A stretch of 64,000 bases of DNA from UBA1309 sp047605645 (GTDB lineage: Bacteria > Bacteroidota > Bacteroidia > Bacteroidales > Dysgonomonadaceae): positions 1-64,000 of the forward strand of contig JASGFJ010000018.1 of assembly GCA_047605645.1 (NCBI GenBank). The letters run 5' to 3'. The notes beneath the pieces were generated by a model. The model searched no databases, was not told the DNA's origin, and saw only the letters and a program-made list of their open reading frames with translations. Made by a program: the position numbers and the translations under genes. Shown piece after piece: positions 54,444 through 64,000 of this stretch (its first letter is position 1; the number at the start of each line of letters is the position of its first letter).

Positions 54444-55178
54444 TCAGATTTTTCTATACACCTCTTCAAAAGGAATCCTAAAACGCTCCCCCCAGATCCC
54501 TTTATCCCCATTGCGAATACCACATGGGACAACCATATTAACACCTGCTCCGGCAGGCAACTTCAAAAGTTTTTTTATCCGCCGGCTATCAAAACCTTCG
54601 AGCGGACAGGTATCATAACCCTCATGGGCCATTGCAATCATAAAAGTTTCGGCAGCAAGGGCGCAACTTTTATGTACAGAAACTTTCATGTCACTTTCGG
54701 ACAGATGAAGCATCATCGGGCGAAAAAGGCTGATGATTTGAGCCAGGATTTTCCGGATCAATCCCACCACCCCAAAACACCGGCTATAAAAGAGTGGAAT
54801 GATTTTTCCATAATATAGTTCCCGATCTTTAATCCGTTTAGCCTGCCGTTCCAGGGGGCTGTCCCGGGAGATATTCCCGCGTTCAAACTCAAGCACAGCT
54901 CTGGCTCTACTTCGGTGCAAATCTTGTCGGGTAACAAAAACCACGATCTGTTTTGCTGTTGTTGCGGCACTTTGCGACAGACAACAAACAGAAAGCTCTT
55001 TCAAAATTTCGGGATCCGTAATATGATAAAACTCCCAAAGCTGCATATTGGAACTATTCGGAGCAAGCGTAGCTAATTCAAGACAATGCCGAACAATATG
55101 CTCATCTATCATTTTATCGGAAGCATAATTCCGAACCGAGCGTCTGAATTGAAGAACTTTTTCTAAATCCATACTCAT
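54444..55178 (-). CDS. Nitroreductase-family flavoprotein
   Basis: 244 residues. FMN-binding features are the N-terminal QFRRSVRNYASDKM (about 10-23) and LAPNSSNMQLWEFY (38-52), and the C-terminal MVVPCGIRNGDKGIWGERFR. The middle (about 95-165) is longer and more basic than in small nitroreductases. It uses NAD(P)H to reduce an unknown acceptor. It is 47 bases downstream of the HemG-like gene and probably in one operon, hinting at a shared pathway. Confidence 0.87.
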   Translation of the reverse strand: MSMDLEKVLQFRRSVRNYASDKMIDEHIVRHCLELATLAPNSSNMQLWEFYHITDPEILKELSVCCLSQSAATTAKQIVVFVTRQDLHRSRARAVLEFERGNISRDSPLERQAKRIKDRELYYGKIIPLFYSRCFGVVGLIRKILAQIISLFRPMMLHLSESDMKVSVHKSCALAAETFMIAMAHEGYDTCPLEGFDSRRIKKLLKLPAGAGVNMVVPCGIRNGDKGIWGERFRIPFEEVYRKI

Positions 55179-55225
55179 CTATTTTGATTGTATCTACTTA
55201 CCAAAAATCCGCTATAATAGAATGT

Positions 55226-56434
55226 TTATTGCTTCTTTTCTTCTTCGAAATAGCGTTCCGCTTCTGTTTTCGACCGACGGACACAATCCTCAAGCGACAT
55301 TCCTTCAAAGTAGTTTCCAAGGAGAAAAACACCGGAATCATGAAGTTCGGAGCTTAATCGTTCTCCCAGACGAAGATCCGAAAGACGCATAGAAGGAAGC
55401 TGATGACGATAGATTTCGGTTTTAAAGAACTTGTCGTCATGAATATCAAGTATTCTGAACATCGTCTCCAAACGTTCTACCGAAGGAATTTTCGATTCAG
55501 GAAAATGAAAAGAGAACGAGCGCCAGGTCTCATCATCAATAGTATCTCTCGAAACTGCGGAGAAAAAGTCATTGGTCAAAGGAATAATTCCGGCCATCTT
55601 CTTTACTTTGAGCTTATGTTTTTCTATCAGGAGATTGATCGACACCGATTTCGACATCTTAACAGCCGATAATGCGCCTATTGCATGAACAGAAAGTATA
55701 CCTGCCAATAATTCCGCTGCCAGATTTACCTCTGAGGCCAAAGCAACGTGAGCCGCCCGAAAGGCCTCTCCTCTTCGGGTTTTTACTTCAAAAAAGCCTT
55801 CTTTATCTTTTAAAATTCCTGTAACCTCATCGGATGTATGGATTTCCGAACCGGAAGCCATTGCAACATCGTGAATCATTTGAGAAAATCCTCCCTCATA
55901 AGAAAAACGACGGGAAATATTTTCATTCTTACCGACTCTTTTCTTTAAAAATATTTCTGCAGGATAATCGTCAGCCTCCTGAGAGATAACTGCACGAAAA
56001 AGCTTTGAAAACAATCGGTCGTAGTTTCCGCGTCCTACAATAGGAAGAAAGTATTCGCGGGTTGTTTTGCCCTCTTTTTTATTTGAAAAGAACTTCCAGA
56101 ACTGGAAAGCCATAGATAAAAAGGAGATCTCGGAGAAAACACTTTTTATCTTTTTCTTATTATAAAGCATGTACGACAGAGAGGCAAGAGTGACAAACTT
56201 ATCCTGATGACCCGAATCCTGCACCAACTTTATCAGTTCCGTATAAGAATTATAACAGGTGTGTGCTCCAAGCTCAGCCCAAAAGCCCTGCGCTTCGGGA
56301 TAAACAGCTGTGCGGATACGCCCTCCCAACTGAGATTCTCTTTCTATAATCAACACTGATTTACCCTCTTTCCGAAGATAATGGGCAAAACTAACACCAC
56401 TGATTCCTCCACCTACAATAATGCAGTCGTACAT
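55226..56434 (-). CDS. Protoporphyrinogen oxidase (HemG/HemY-like) FAD amine-oxidase family
   Basis: 402 residues. The N-terminal FAD motif IIVGGGISGVSFAHYLRKEG (5-24) is followed by IIERESQLGGRIRT. The C-terminal FAD-binding end FLLGNYFEGMSLEDCVRRS resembles the GNYxxGVxLxDC-like end of protoporphyrinogen oxidases. Bacteroidales often keep only late haem-synthesis genes and scavenge porphyrins, which fits the divergent TonB receptor. Other FAD amine oxidases remain possible. The first gene on the minus side of a promoter region with a perfect palindrome. Confidence 0.78.
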   Translation of the reverse strand: MYDCIIVGGGISGVSFAHYLRKEGKSVLIIERESQLGGRIRTAVYPEAQGFWAELGAHTCYNSYTELIKLVQDSGHQDKFVTLASLSYMLYNKKKIKSVFSEISFLSMAFQFWKFFSNKKEGKTTREYFLPIVGRGNYDRLFSKLFRAVISQEADDYPAEIFLKKRVGKNENISRRFSYEGGFSQMIHDVAMASGSEIHTSDEVTGILKDKEGFFEVKTRRGEAFRAAHVALASEVNLAAELLAGILSVHAIGALSAVKMSKSVSINLLIEKHKLKVKKMAGIIPLTNDFFSAVSRDTIDDETWRSFSFHFPESKIPSVERLETMFRILDIHDDKFFKTEIYRHQLPSMRLSDLRLGERLSSELHDSGVFLLGNYFEGMSLEDCVRRSKTEAERYFEEEKKQ

Positions 56435-56520
56435 TTGTTCTTTATTTTTTTTAGTTATAAGGCAAATATAGATAATTAATCTCTGACAAAAAGAGATTCA
56501 GACAACTGAATATGCCATTC

Positions 56521-56536
56521 TCACTATTAATAGTGA
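56521..56536. promoter_or_regulatory. 16-bp perfect palindrome, candidate operator
   Basis: TCACTATTAATAGTGA, directly abutting the -33 TTG of the TonB-receptor promoter and between two divergent genes. Position and symmetry fit a dimeric regulator. The regulator is not identified. Confidence 0.6.
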
Positions 56537-56567
56537 TTGTCGACCTTTAAAAAGTTACATAATTTTG
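56537..56567 (+). promoter_or_regulatory. Promoter of the TonB receptor gene
   Basis: TTG at 56537-56539, a 20-nt spacer, TAATTTTG at 56560-56567: a strong Bacteroidota promoter. Confidence 0.7.
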
Positions 56568-56761
56568 TAGAGATTTATTAATTGAGCAGCACAGACGCCA
56601 ATCTTTTTTGTTGTCCAAAAAAAACAATGAAGCCTTTATTATTCAGAACAGCAAAACACCTGATTGCATAATAGCTCCAGATGGCTCAAAAAATAATGAA
56701 TAAACAAAAAAACGATTGTCGCAACTTTTGCAAGACTCAACAAGGCATATCCACTGAAAAT

Positions 56762-58849
56762 ATGAGAAGATTTTTACTTACAATCGCAGCGTTTGTCATT
56801 GGCACTATTTGCTTTGCCGGAAATGGAAACGAAACAGGGTCTACAGAAAAAGACAGCATAAAAAGAGCATACAACCTGGACGAAGTGGTGGTAGAAGCCT
56901 TTAAACAAAATACGCAGATAAATCTTCGCCCTGTAAGTGCCTCACTATTGAATGCGAGTGACATCCGAACCCGAGGTATTATTAATATGAAAGAGCTATC
57001 CGCCTTAGCCCCGAATCTCTTCATCCCTGATTACGGTACAAAATTCTCAACTCCGGTATATATCCGGGGGATTGGTTCACGTACCGGTGCACCTTCGGTC
57101 GGACTTTATGTGGACGGTGTTCCCTATTTCGATCGTTCGTCATTCGATTTCAATTTTAATGATATCAGTCGGATTGAGATACTTCGGGGCTCACAAGGAA
57201 CCATTTACGGACGAAACACAATGGGAGGAATTATCAATATCTATACACAATCTCCTTTCCTCCATCAGGGAGGTTTTGCCTCTGTCGCTACAGGAAATTA
57301 CAATTCTTATAGCAGCGAAGCTTCTTATTATGGATTGTTGGGTAATAACTTCGGCTATGGAATTTCGCTCGGATATATCGACAACGGAGGATTTTTCACC
57401 AACCAATATACAGGCAACAAAGCTGATAAGCTGAGAGCTCCTTCCGGACGGTTCAAATTGAGTTGGAGATTTGCTCCGCAGTGGGTGGCACATCTTACAA
57501 GCAGCTACGAATATCTGGATCAGAACGGATTTCCCTATGCACCTTATGATACAACCACACATCGGGTCGCTGATGTCAATTACAATCGAGATTCCTACTA
57601 CAGAAGGAATATGACAAACAATGGGTTGAGATTCCAGTACGTCGGCGATGCTATAAAATTTTCTTCACAAAGTTCATTCCAATATTTCGACGGCAATCAA
57701 GGAGTGGATCAGGATTTCACAACGGCTGATACTTATTATGTCTATTTTACCCAGCGACAACAGATGTATTCGCAGGAATTCAACCTTCAATCAGCAAAAC
57801 CGAATCGCTACCAATGGTTGTTTGGTGCATTTACTTTCGACCAACACGCGCGTCAGTCTAGCGACACGAATATTCTCCCGAATGCGACGCATTCGACGAA
57901 TGACATAAAAAATCCATCTACAGGATTTGCTCTCTACCATCAATCTTCGTTCAAAAATATCGGCATCGAAGGAGTAACGGCTATTGTAGGTGTTCGATAC
58001 GATTGGGAACAAATCAAACTGACAAGCATTACAGGCAATGGGACGACCAATAACACCCCGATAAACACACAAAGCCATTATGCACAATTCACTCCGAAGT
58101 TTTCCCTTCAATACGAATCCAAAACAGGAGGAATCTCGTACGCCACCATTACCAAAGGATACAAAGCCGGAGGCTTCAATACTGCTGTCGACACCGAAGA
58201 CGAGAGAGCATTCAAACCGGAACACAGCTGGACATACGAACTAGGCATCAAAAAGAATTTTCTTAACAACTTACTGCATGTAGAAGCAAGTTTGTTTTAT
58301 ATCGACTGGCAGGATCAACAAATAGCAAGAGTAAGACTGAACGGACAAGGGAACAAAACGTTAAATGCAGGAAGTTCAAAAAGTAAAGGAGCAGAAATCT
58401 CCACTCAATTGAATCTCTTGAAAAACCTGAGCCTGTTTGCTAATTACGGATACACCTATGCACAGTTCAAAGACTATGTATATAACAAAAATGCAGGAAT
58501 AGATTACTCCGGAAATATGCTGCCCCTCGTTCCCCGTCACACCTTATCGACCGGTGTCGATTACAGGATAAATCCCGTTTCGGAGTACATCGACCAAATC
58601 GATATACATCTGGAATACGTTGGATTGGGTAAACTATACTGGACAGAGAGCAATGTCGGTACACAACCGTTTTATGGAGTCATCAATACAAATATAAGAA
58701 TTTCAAAAGGGAATTTCTCTCTTGACTTATGGACTAAGAACTTAGCTGATGAACATTATGCAGCCTATCAATTTACATTCGGAAAAACATTATTCGGACA
58801 AGCCGGAAAACCATTCACTTGCGGTGCCAAACTGAATGTGCGGTTTTGA
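56762..58849 (+). CDS. TonB-dependent outer-membrane receptor
   Basis: 695 residues from MRRFLLTIAAFVIGTICFAG (56762), a clear signal peptide. The upstream 27 residues of the open frame lack one. TonB-box-like YNLDEVVVEAF precedes a plug domain with VYIRGIGSRTG, LYVDGVPYFDR and ILRGSQGTIYGRNTMGG, then a beta barrel with YATITKGYKAGGFN and a terminal strand CGAKLNVRF. It resembles receptors of the CirA/pesticin type. The ligand is unknown; the neighbour HemG-like gene suggests a porphyrin or related compound. Confidence 0.9.
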   Translation: MRRFLLTIAAFVIGTICFAGNGNETGSTEKDSIKRAYNLDEVVVEAFKQNTQINLRPVSASLLNASDIRTRGIINMKELSALAPNLFIPDYGTKFSTPVYIRGIGSRTGAPSVGLYVDGVPYFDRSSFDFNFNDISRIEILRGSQGTIYGRNTMGGIINIYTQSPFLHQGGFASVATGNYNSYSSEASYYGLLGNNFGYGISLGYIDNGGFFTNQYTGNKADKLRAPSGRFKLSWRFAPQWVAHLTSSYEYLDQNGFPYAPYDTTTHRVADVNYNRDSYYRRNMTNNGLRFQYVGDAIKFSSQSSFQYFDGNQGVDQDFTTADTYYVYFTQRQQMYSQEFNLQSAKPNRYQWLFGAFTFDQHARQSSDTNILPNATHSTNDIKNPSTGFALYHQSSFKNIGIEGVTAIVGVRYDWEQIKLTSITGNGTTNNTPINTQSHYAQFTPKFSLQYESKTGGISYATITKGYKAGGFNTAVDTEDERAFKPEHSWTYELGIKKNFLNNLLHVEASLFYIDWQDQQIARVRLNGQGNKTLNAGSSKSKGAEISTQLNLLKNLSLFANYGYTYAQFKDYVYNKNAGIDYSGNMLPLVPRHTLSTGVDYRINPVSEYIDQIDIHLEYVGLGKLYWTESNVGTQPFYGVINTNIRISKGNFSLDLWTKNLADEHYAAYQFTFGKTLFGQAGKPFTCGAKLNVRF

Positions 58850-59006
58850 ATACAAAGGAATAAACCGGAGGGCTTTTATATAAGGAGGTTATTACAGATT
58901 CTATCTATTCAGTAGCATCAAAGGAAAGAGAACATTAAACCAATTTTTATTACATATAATTTAGATAAACGCTCTATTTCCCAATTTATATTTTAATAAA
59001 AAACTC

Positions 59007-59014
59007 TATCTTTG
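59007..59014 (+). promoter_or_regulatory. -7 element of the tricorn-type protease gene
   Basis: TATCTTTG, followed by the ATG 34 bases later. It shows that the TTG at 59012 is part of the promoter, not a start codon. Confidence 0.55.
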
Positions 59015-59047
59015 AAAACATTGCACTTATATCTTCAAAAGTTAATT

Positions 59048-62000
59048 ATGAAACATTACTATTTAACAATCCTTGCCCTTCTGTTTCTTTTCGCATTTAA
59101 CGCTTCGGCTCAAGATTCTCCTTTATGGATGCGCTACTGCGCGATCTCTCCCGATGGAAGCCAAATTGCGTTCTCTTACAAAGGAGATATCTACAAAGTC
59201 ACATCAAATGGAGGAAAGGCCGTTCAGTTGACCACACATCCGGCCATGGATACACGTCCGGTATGGTCGCCCGACGGAAAAAGTATCGCATTTGCCTCCG
59301 ACAGGGAAGGAGGATTCGACGTATTTCTAATGTCAGCCGAAGGTGGAATTCCCAAACGCCTCACAACACATTCAGCAAATGAATATCCGGTTGCATTTCG
59401 TGACAACGAGCATATTCTGTTTACCTCAAGCATCCTGCCTGATGCTGCAAACGGAGAGTTTCCATCGGCACAGTTTCCTCAAATGTATGAAGTAAATGTT
59501 TCCGGCGGAAGACCGACTCTCTTTTCTTCACTACCAATGGAAGATATCTCTTTTGATAATACACGGACAAAAATTCTTTATCACGATAAGAAAGGATACG
59601 AAGATTACTGGCGCAAACACCACCAATCTTCTATCACACGCGATATCTGGCTCTATGATACAACCACAAAAAGCTATACAAAACAGACCTCCTTTAGAGG
59701 AGAAGATCGCAATCCTGTCTGGACCGGCGATGGAAAGGCTTTTTACTACCTGAGCGAACAACACGGGTCTTTCAACATATACAAACAGACGCTTAATTCT
59801 ACCATTCAAACGCAACTCACCAGCTTTAAAGACAATCCAATCCGATTTCTGACATCGAGCAAACAAGGAATACTCTGCTTTGCTTTTGATGGAGAAATAT
59901 ATACTCTGAAAGAAGGACAACATCCTCAAAAAGTCAATATCCGCATCATCACCGATAATCAGGAAAACAAACTGCAGAACATCAATTTCTCTTCAGGAGC
60001 AAAGGAAATGGCTGTTTCTCCAAATGGGAAAGAGGTTGCATTCATCATTCGGGGAGATGTTTTCGTCGCTTCCATCGAATACGGAACAACACGACGCATC
60101 ACAGACACGCCGGAACAAGAAAGAAATGTTTCGTTTAGCCCCGATGGACGTTCCGTCCTTTATGCATCTGAAAGAAAAGGGCTTTGGAATGTCTACCAAG
60201 CTACATTAACCCGTAAAGAAGACAAAGCATTCGTATATGCCCAGAATTTCAAAGAAGAACAACTCACAGACACGAGTGTACCGTCCTTCCAGCCGCTGTA
60301 TTCTCCAAATGGAAAAGAAATAGCTTACCTCGAAAACCGAACAACCATCAAGGTGCTTAATCTGGCCAATCGGAATACGAGGACTGTCCTGGATGGAAAA
60401 TTCAATTATTCGTACACAGATGGAGATCAATGGTTCCGCTGGTCGCCCGACAGCAAGTGGATTCTTACTCAATACATCGGAATCGGAGGCTGGCACAATC
60501 AGGATGTGGCTCTGGTAAAAGCAGATGGTAGCGGCGAGTTGACAAATCTTACCGAAAGCGGATATACCGACGAAGCACCGCGTTTTGTACAAGATGGGAA
60601 AGCAATGATCTGGATGTCTGATCGTGCCGGATATCGCAGTCACGGAAGTTGGGGGGCATACGATGATGCTTACATCATGTTCTTTAACCGGGAAGCTTAC
60701 GACAAATTTCAGATGAGCAAAGAAGAGCTTTCTTTATTGGACGATGCAGAGAAAGACAAAAAGGATACAGACAAAAAGGACACAGACAAAGATAAAAAAG
60801 ACGATAAAAAGGGGAAAAATGACAAACAAGACAATAAAAAAGAGAATCCGGATAAAAAGAAAGAAATCGAACCTCTCAAATTCGAACTCACAAACAGAAA
60901 AGACTGGGTTATCCGTCTGACACCGAATTCATCTTCTCTTTCAGACATATTATTGAACAAAAAAGGGGATAAACTGTATTACCTTACTTCCTTTGAAAAA
61001 GACTTCGACCTTTGGGTATATGATTTGAAAGATAAATCGTCAAAAATATTGGTGAAATCGGCCGGTTCGGGCGAACTCAATACCGACAAAGAGGAAAAAA
61101 ACATCTTACTGCTGGCCAATGGGCAATTGAAGAAAATAGATATTGAGAAAGGAACCGTCACTCCAATCAAGATCAACGCTCAATTTGATTATCAACCTGA
61201 GCAGGAGCGGCAATACATTTTCGAGCATATATGGAGACAGATCAAAGATAAATTTTACGTTACGGATCTACACGGTGTCGATTGGGATAAGTATAAGAAA
61301 ACTTACAGCCGCTTTCTGCCATATATCAACAATAACTACGATTTCACCGAGATGTTGTCTGAAATGCTTGGCGAACTCAACGGTTCTCACACCGGAGCCC
61401 GTTACTACTCGAAAGGAACATCCATGCCAACAGCATCATTGGGTGCTTTCTTTGATGGAAATTATGAAGGCGAAGGAATACGTATTAAAGAAATTATCAA
61501 TCAGGGGCCATTGACGGTGGCAAATACAAAGATAAAAGAAGGAAGCATTATTCTCAAGATAGACAATACTCCGATCGAAAAAGGACAAGATTATTATCCT
61601 CTCCTGGCAGGAAAGGCAGGAAAAAAGATTCTTATCTCGTTTAAAGCGTCTCCTTCAGATCCGGAAACACAGGAATGGTTCACTCCTATTTCTCTGGGCG
61701 AACAAACGAATCTGCTGTACAAACGCTGGGTAGAACAACGCCGGCAGATAGTGGACAAACTTTCGGACGGAAAAATAGGTTACGTACATGTGAAAGGGAT
61801 GAACAGCGATAGCTTCCGCGAGGTATATTCGGAGCTCTTAGGCAGATGCCGCAACAAAGAAGCGGTGATTGTCGATACCCGACACAACGGAGGCGGATGG
61901 CTTCACGACGATCTGGTGACGCTACTCAGCGGAAAAGAATATCAGCAATTCACTCCTCGCGGACAATACATTGGTAGTGATCCTTACAATAAATGGACAA

Positions 62001-62323
62001 AACCGTCTGCTGTACTTGTTTGTGAAGACAATTACTCCAATGCACACGGATTTCCTTGGCTCTACAAAGAACTGAAAATAGGAAAACTCATCGGAACTCC
62101 TGTTCCGGGAACTATGACAGCCGTGTGGTGGGAAACACAAATAGATCCGACAATCGTGTTCGGTGTGCCGCAAGTGGCAGTCAAAGACATGCGGGGCAAT
62201 TACCTTGAAAATCAAGAACTCGAGCCGGATATTGAGGTTTATAATGATCCTGCTTCCGTACTGAAAGGAAAAGATATGCAACTCGAAAGGACAATCAAAG
62301 AACTATTGAATCAGATCAAGTAA
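59048..62323 (+). CDS. Tricorn-type protease (S41), exported
   Basis: 1091 residues from MKHYYLTILALLFLFAFNAS (59048), a signal peptide ending near 22. N-terminal beta-propellers contain repeated ISPDGSQIAF, WSPDGKSIAFAS and FSPDGRSVLYAS blades. A very Lys/Asp-rich linker (about 567-612) follows, then a second propeller part, a PDZ-like region, and the catalytic S41 core. By comparison with tricorn the active residues are S780-H781 (NGSHTG), nucleophile S997 (DNYSNAHG) and E1054 (YLENQE). It probably degrades peptides in the periplasm. Shares only neighbourhood with the receptor gene. Confidence 0.93.
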   Translation: MKHYYLTILALLFLFAFNASAQDSPLWMRYCAISPDGSQIAFSYKGDIYKVTSNGGKAVQLTTHPAMDTRPVWSPDGKSIAFASDREGGFDVFLMSAEGGIPKRLTTHSANEYPVAFRDNEHILFTSSILPDAANGEFPSAQFPQMYEVNVSGGRPTLFSSLPMEDISFDNTRTKILYHDKKGYEDYWRKHHQSSITRDIWLYDTTTKSYTKQTSFRGEDRNPVWTGDGKAFYYLSEQHGSFNIYKQTLNSTIQTQLTSFKDNPIRFLTSSKQGILCFAFDGEIYTLKEGQHPQKVNIRIITDNQENKLQNINFSSGAKEMAVSPNGKEVAFIIRGDVFVASIEYGTTRRITDTPEQERNVSFSPDGRSVLYASERKGLWNVYQATLTRKEDKAFVYAQNFKEEQLTDTSVPSFQPLYSPNGKEIAYLENRTTIKVLNLANRNTRTVLDGKFNYSYTDGDQWFRWSPDSKWILTQYIGIGGWHNQDVALVKADGSGELTNLTESGYTDEAPRFVQDGKAMIWMSDRAGYRSHGSWGAYDDAYIMFFNREAYDKFQMSKEELSLLDDAEKDKKDTDKKDTDKDKKDDKKGKNDKQDNKKENPDKKKEIEPLKFELTNRKDWVIRLTPNSSSLSDILLNKKGDKLYYLTSFEKDFDLWVYDLKDKSSKILVKSAGSGELNTDKEEKNILLLANGQLKKIDIEKGTVTPIKINAQFDYQPEQERQYIFEHIWRQIKDKFYVTDLHGVDWDKYKKTYSRFLPYINNNYDFTEMLSEMLGELNGSHTGARYYSKGTSMPTASLGAFFDGNYEGEGIRIKEIINQGPLTVANTKIKEGSIILKIDNTPIEKGQDYYPLLAGKAGKKILISFKASPSDPETQEWFTPISLGEQTNLLYKRWVEQRRQIVDKLSDGKIGYVHVKGMNSDSFREVYSELLGRCRNKEAVIVDTRHNGGGWLHDDLVTLLSGKEYQQFTPRGQYIGSDPYNKWTKPSAVLVCEDNYSNAHGFPWLYKELKIGKLIGTPVPGTMTAVWWETQIDPTIVFGVPQVAVKDMRGNYLENQELEPDIEVYNDPASVLKGKDMQLERTIKELLNQIK

Positions 62324-62402
62324 ATAGAATCGGATCACAAAAATTACAGTTCTGCCAAGCAGAAACGGTAATTCTATAAGAAACAGACAAAATTCTTTTT
62401 TC

Positions 62403-62438
62403 ACAAAAGCCGGGAGTATTCTAACTTCCGGCTTTTGT
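62403..62438 (+). terminator. Terminator of the tricorn-type gene
   Basis: ACAAAAGCCGG (62403-62413) / CCGGCTTTTGT (62428-62438), an 11-bp perfect stem. Confidence 0.85.
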
Positions 62439-64000
62439 CTGTTTAGCCGACTACTCGTGGGATCTAAAAACCGTCAAACATTTTACAGAGAATAAGTCTC
62501 TCTTTCCTTATATTTATTCATCCAAAACATCTTACAACATAAAACAAACGACTTATTAGACTTTCTAATAATGAATAATTATGCCTGATTATGAAGATAA
62601 AAATGGAATGACATTTATAAAAAGACAAAATAGACTAAAAATAGAAGAATGCTGTAAAACAGTATGAAGCACAAACCGGATAAAGTAAATGCCTATCGGA
62701 TAGATAGCCTTAAAACAGGAAAAACGAAGAACGGAATACAATTCAGCGGTAAACAGGCACAAGGAAAATCCAATTCAAAAATAGAATCGAGAGCAAAAAG
62801 AACATACTATTCGATGTAAAAAAGTAGGAAAACCTAAATCAATAGAAGAATAATATCAATCATCAAAGTAATATATAAAGCGAATCCTGACAGACAGTGA
62901 TAAAAAATCAGACAAATTGATTTGTACAATGCATGACTAAACACACCAAAGTTCTACTGACATTTCACGCTCAAAGATAAAAAAGAGTTACTTCTTCATC
63001 CATCCAGTCATTACAGAATGAAGGCAAAACCTGCTCGTGCTAACAGTTAACCGGACCGATATCCGTGTAAACATCGATACACAGGGAAAAGATCATCTGT
63101 GACATAAAGAATTGGAGAGCGTTATTTGAAAGGAGCGGCAGAGGAACTATCTAAAAATAACGATAAAAAGGGAGAAAAACACCGTTATTAGGAAGAACAT
63201 CCATTCCTACACTTGCATTGCCCTGGAGAGAGATAAACGAAATAAACGCCGGCGAATCGTCGAGAAATACAGAATACTCTTCCTGAAAAACAAGTTCAAC
63301 CGCCAAAATCAGCCCCCATCAGAAACTACCTGATAATAAACCACCTAATCTATTCCTGAAAGAAACAGGTAACAGAATTATTCTACAACGAATAAAAGCG
63401 CAATTCGCACATCCCGTTTTCTTTCCACCGCCAAAGACCGTACACTTGACCCCACGTTTTTCCGATTTATCAGGAATACAAACAAGGGCAAACTGCGAAC
63501 AGAGGCAAATACAGAGAGGAGGCATATATCATCAAACTATCAAAAACGCCCTTTCCTTCGCGAAAAAATAAAGAAACACTCGAAGATATTCCCTCTTACT
63601 CCCAGCAGTTCGAAGAACAGATACAACGAAACAAAACAAGAGTTCATTTCAGTCCATCCGTTATATGTATCGGGCAAACATTCACATCCGGCTCAAGACT
63701 CTTCCACCAAAATAAAAAGTCCAGGCATGACACAGATAATTTTTCAGAAAGCGGGTTCAAAGAAATAGTCCCTTTCAGAATTTAGATTTCTGGCTCCTCT
63801 TCTCTTACAAATAGGGTCGCCTTCATCCAGATAGCGATTAATTCAAGCTTTTTCTGTAACTTTGTGTAACTTTGAGTTCCCGTCTATCAACGCCGGAGCT
63901 AAAGAGAAAACCGATCACAAAATAGATTTGATTACGTGCAAAACAAAGGAAAACTTTTTACTTTTTTCTGCCTCTATATAGCGCAATCCATACCGATGAG
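62439..64000. other. Gene-free 1.5-kb stretch
   Basis: No frame I would call a gene. The plus strand from about 62570 to 63300 is strikingly A-rich and purine-biased. A small hairpin TTATTAGA-CTT-TCTAATAA lies at 62553-62571. The promoter-like doublet at 63857-63874 is the only other recognisable signal. Confidence 0.5.
63857..63874 (+). promoter_or_regulatory. Doublet of -7 elements near the right edge
   Basis: TAACTTTG occurs at 63857-63864 and again at 63867-63874, as part of a 10-bp direct repeat tgtaactttg. It may drive a gene beyond the window. No clear -33 partner. Confidence 0.4.

Larger units (their letters stand above)
56435..56761. other. Divergent control region HemG-like gene / TonB receptor
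   Basis: 327 bases without a gene. It holds the palindrome at 56521-56536, the plus-strand promoter at 56537-56567 and a leader of about 190 nt before the receptor start. No known riboswitch is recognised in the leader. Confidence 0.6.

Noticed and set aside
62664..62819. 51-residue Lys-rich plus-strand frame in the right-hand gap
   Set aside because: Its composition follows the A-rich bias of the region and no motif, promoter or homologue is recognised.
63319..63525. 68-residue minus-strand frame
   Set aside because: Isolated, no promoter element and no recognisable domain.

Overview
The window looks like chromosome from a gut-type Bacteroidales bacterium. This rests on primary promoters of the Bacteroidota TTG-N(18-20)-TAnnTTTG form, a bacterial serine palmitoyltransferase, gliding/T9SS-related genes (gldH, a GldA-type ATPase, a CHU_C-type C-terminal domain), long fused SerB and RibBA enzymes, SusC/BtuB-like TonB receptors and a HemG-type enzyme. 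PEP carboxylase together with a T9SS-type cargo protein makes a Parabacteroides-like genome more likely than Bacteroides proper. That genus call is inference; no rRNA is present to settle it.

Layout. 1-3.2 kb: the right end of an AT-rich restriction-modification-like module (N6-adenine methyltransferase open at the window edge plus a putative PD-(D/E)XK partner). 3.4-14.4 kb: nitrogen and redox metabolism (gltB-gltD on the minus strand; ybeY, nfnA-nfnB, a GldA-like ABC ATPase and pdxB on the plus strand). 14.4-18.3 kb: a gene-poor repeat field with palindromic REP-like units. It is interrupted by an AbiEi/AbiEii toxin-antitoxin cassette whose toxin gene carries a frameshift. 18.4-22.8 kb: a cobalamin riboswitch controlling a siderophore-type TonB receptor and a PepSY membrane protein. 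22.8-24.8 kb: aldo/keto reductase and AraC regulator. 24.9-26.2 kb: two ORF-less group II intron derivatives flanking a 23-bp tandem array of near-palindromes. 26.2-30.6 kb: CoA transferase, miaB and a small envelope-stress-like trio.

30.9-50.6 kb is a long run of minus-strand housekeeping genes: ppc, a LuxR-type regulator with a RIC/hemerythrin-like sensor, terC, an SpoU methylase and serB; then aat, a Bax-inhibitor-1 homologue, ribBA and an LptF/G permease; then gldH, ricT, holB, metF, rseP, dxr and an M23-like protein. These link envelope biogenesis, isoprenoid and riboflavin synthesis, replication and regulated proteolysis. 51.0-53.9 kb: serine palmitoyltransferase (sphingolipids), a secreted T9SS-type-B protein and two tRNAs (Thr-CGT, Arg-CCG). 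54.4-62.3 kb: nitroreductase and HemG-like oxidase, divergent from a TonB receptor across a 16-bp perfect palindrome, then a tricorn-type protease. 62.4-64 kb holds no convincing gene.

The least ordinary parts are the toxin-antitoxin cassette embedded in split repeats, the paired defective group II introns with the 23-bp near-palindrome array between them, the riboswitch/receptor ligand mismatch, and the palindrome-controlled HemG/TonB cluster.
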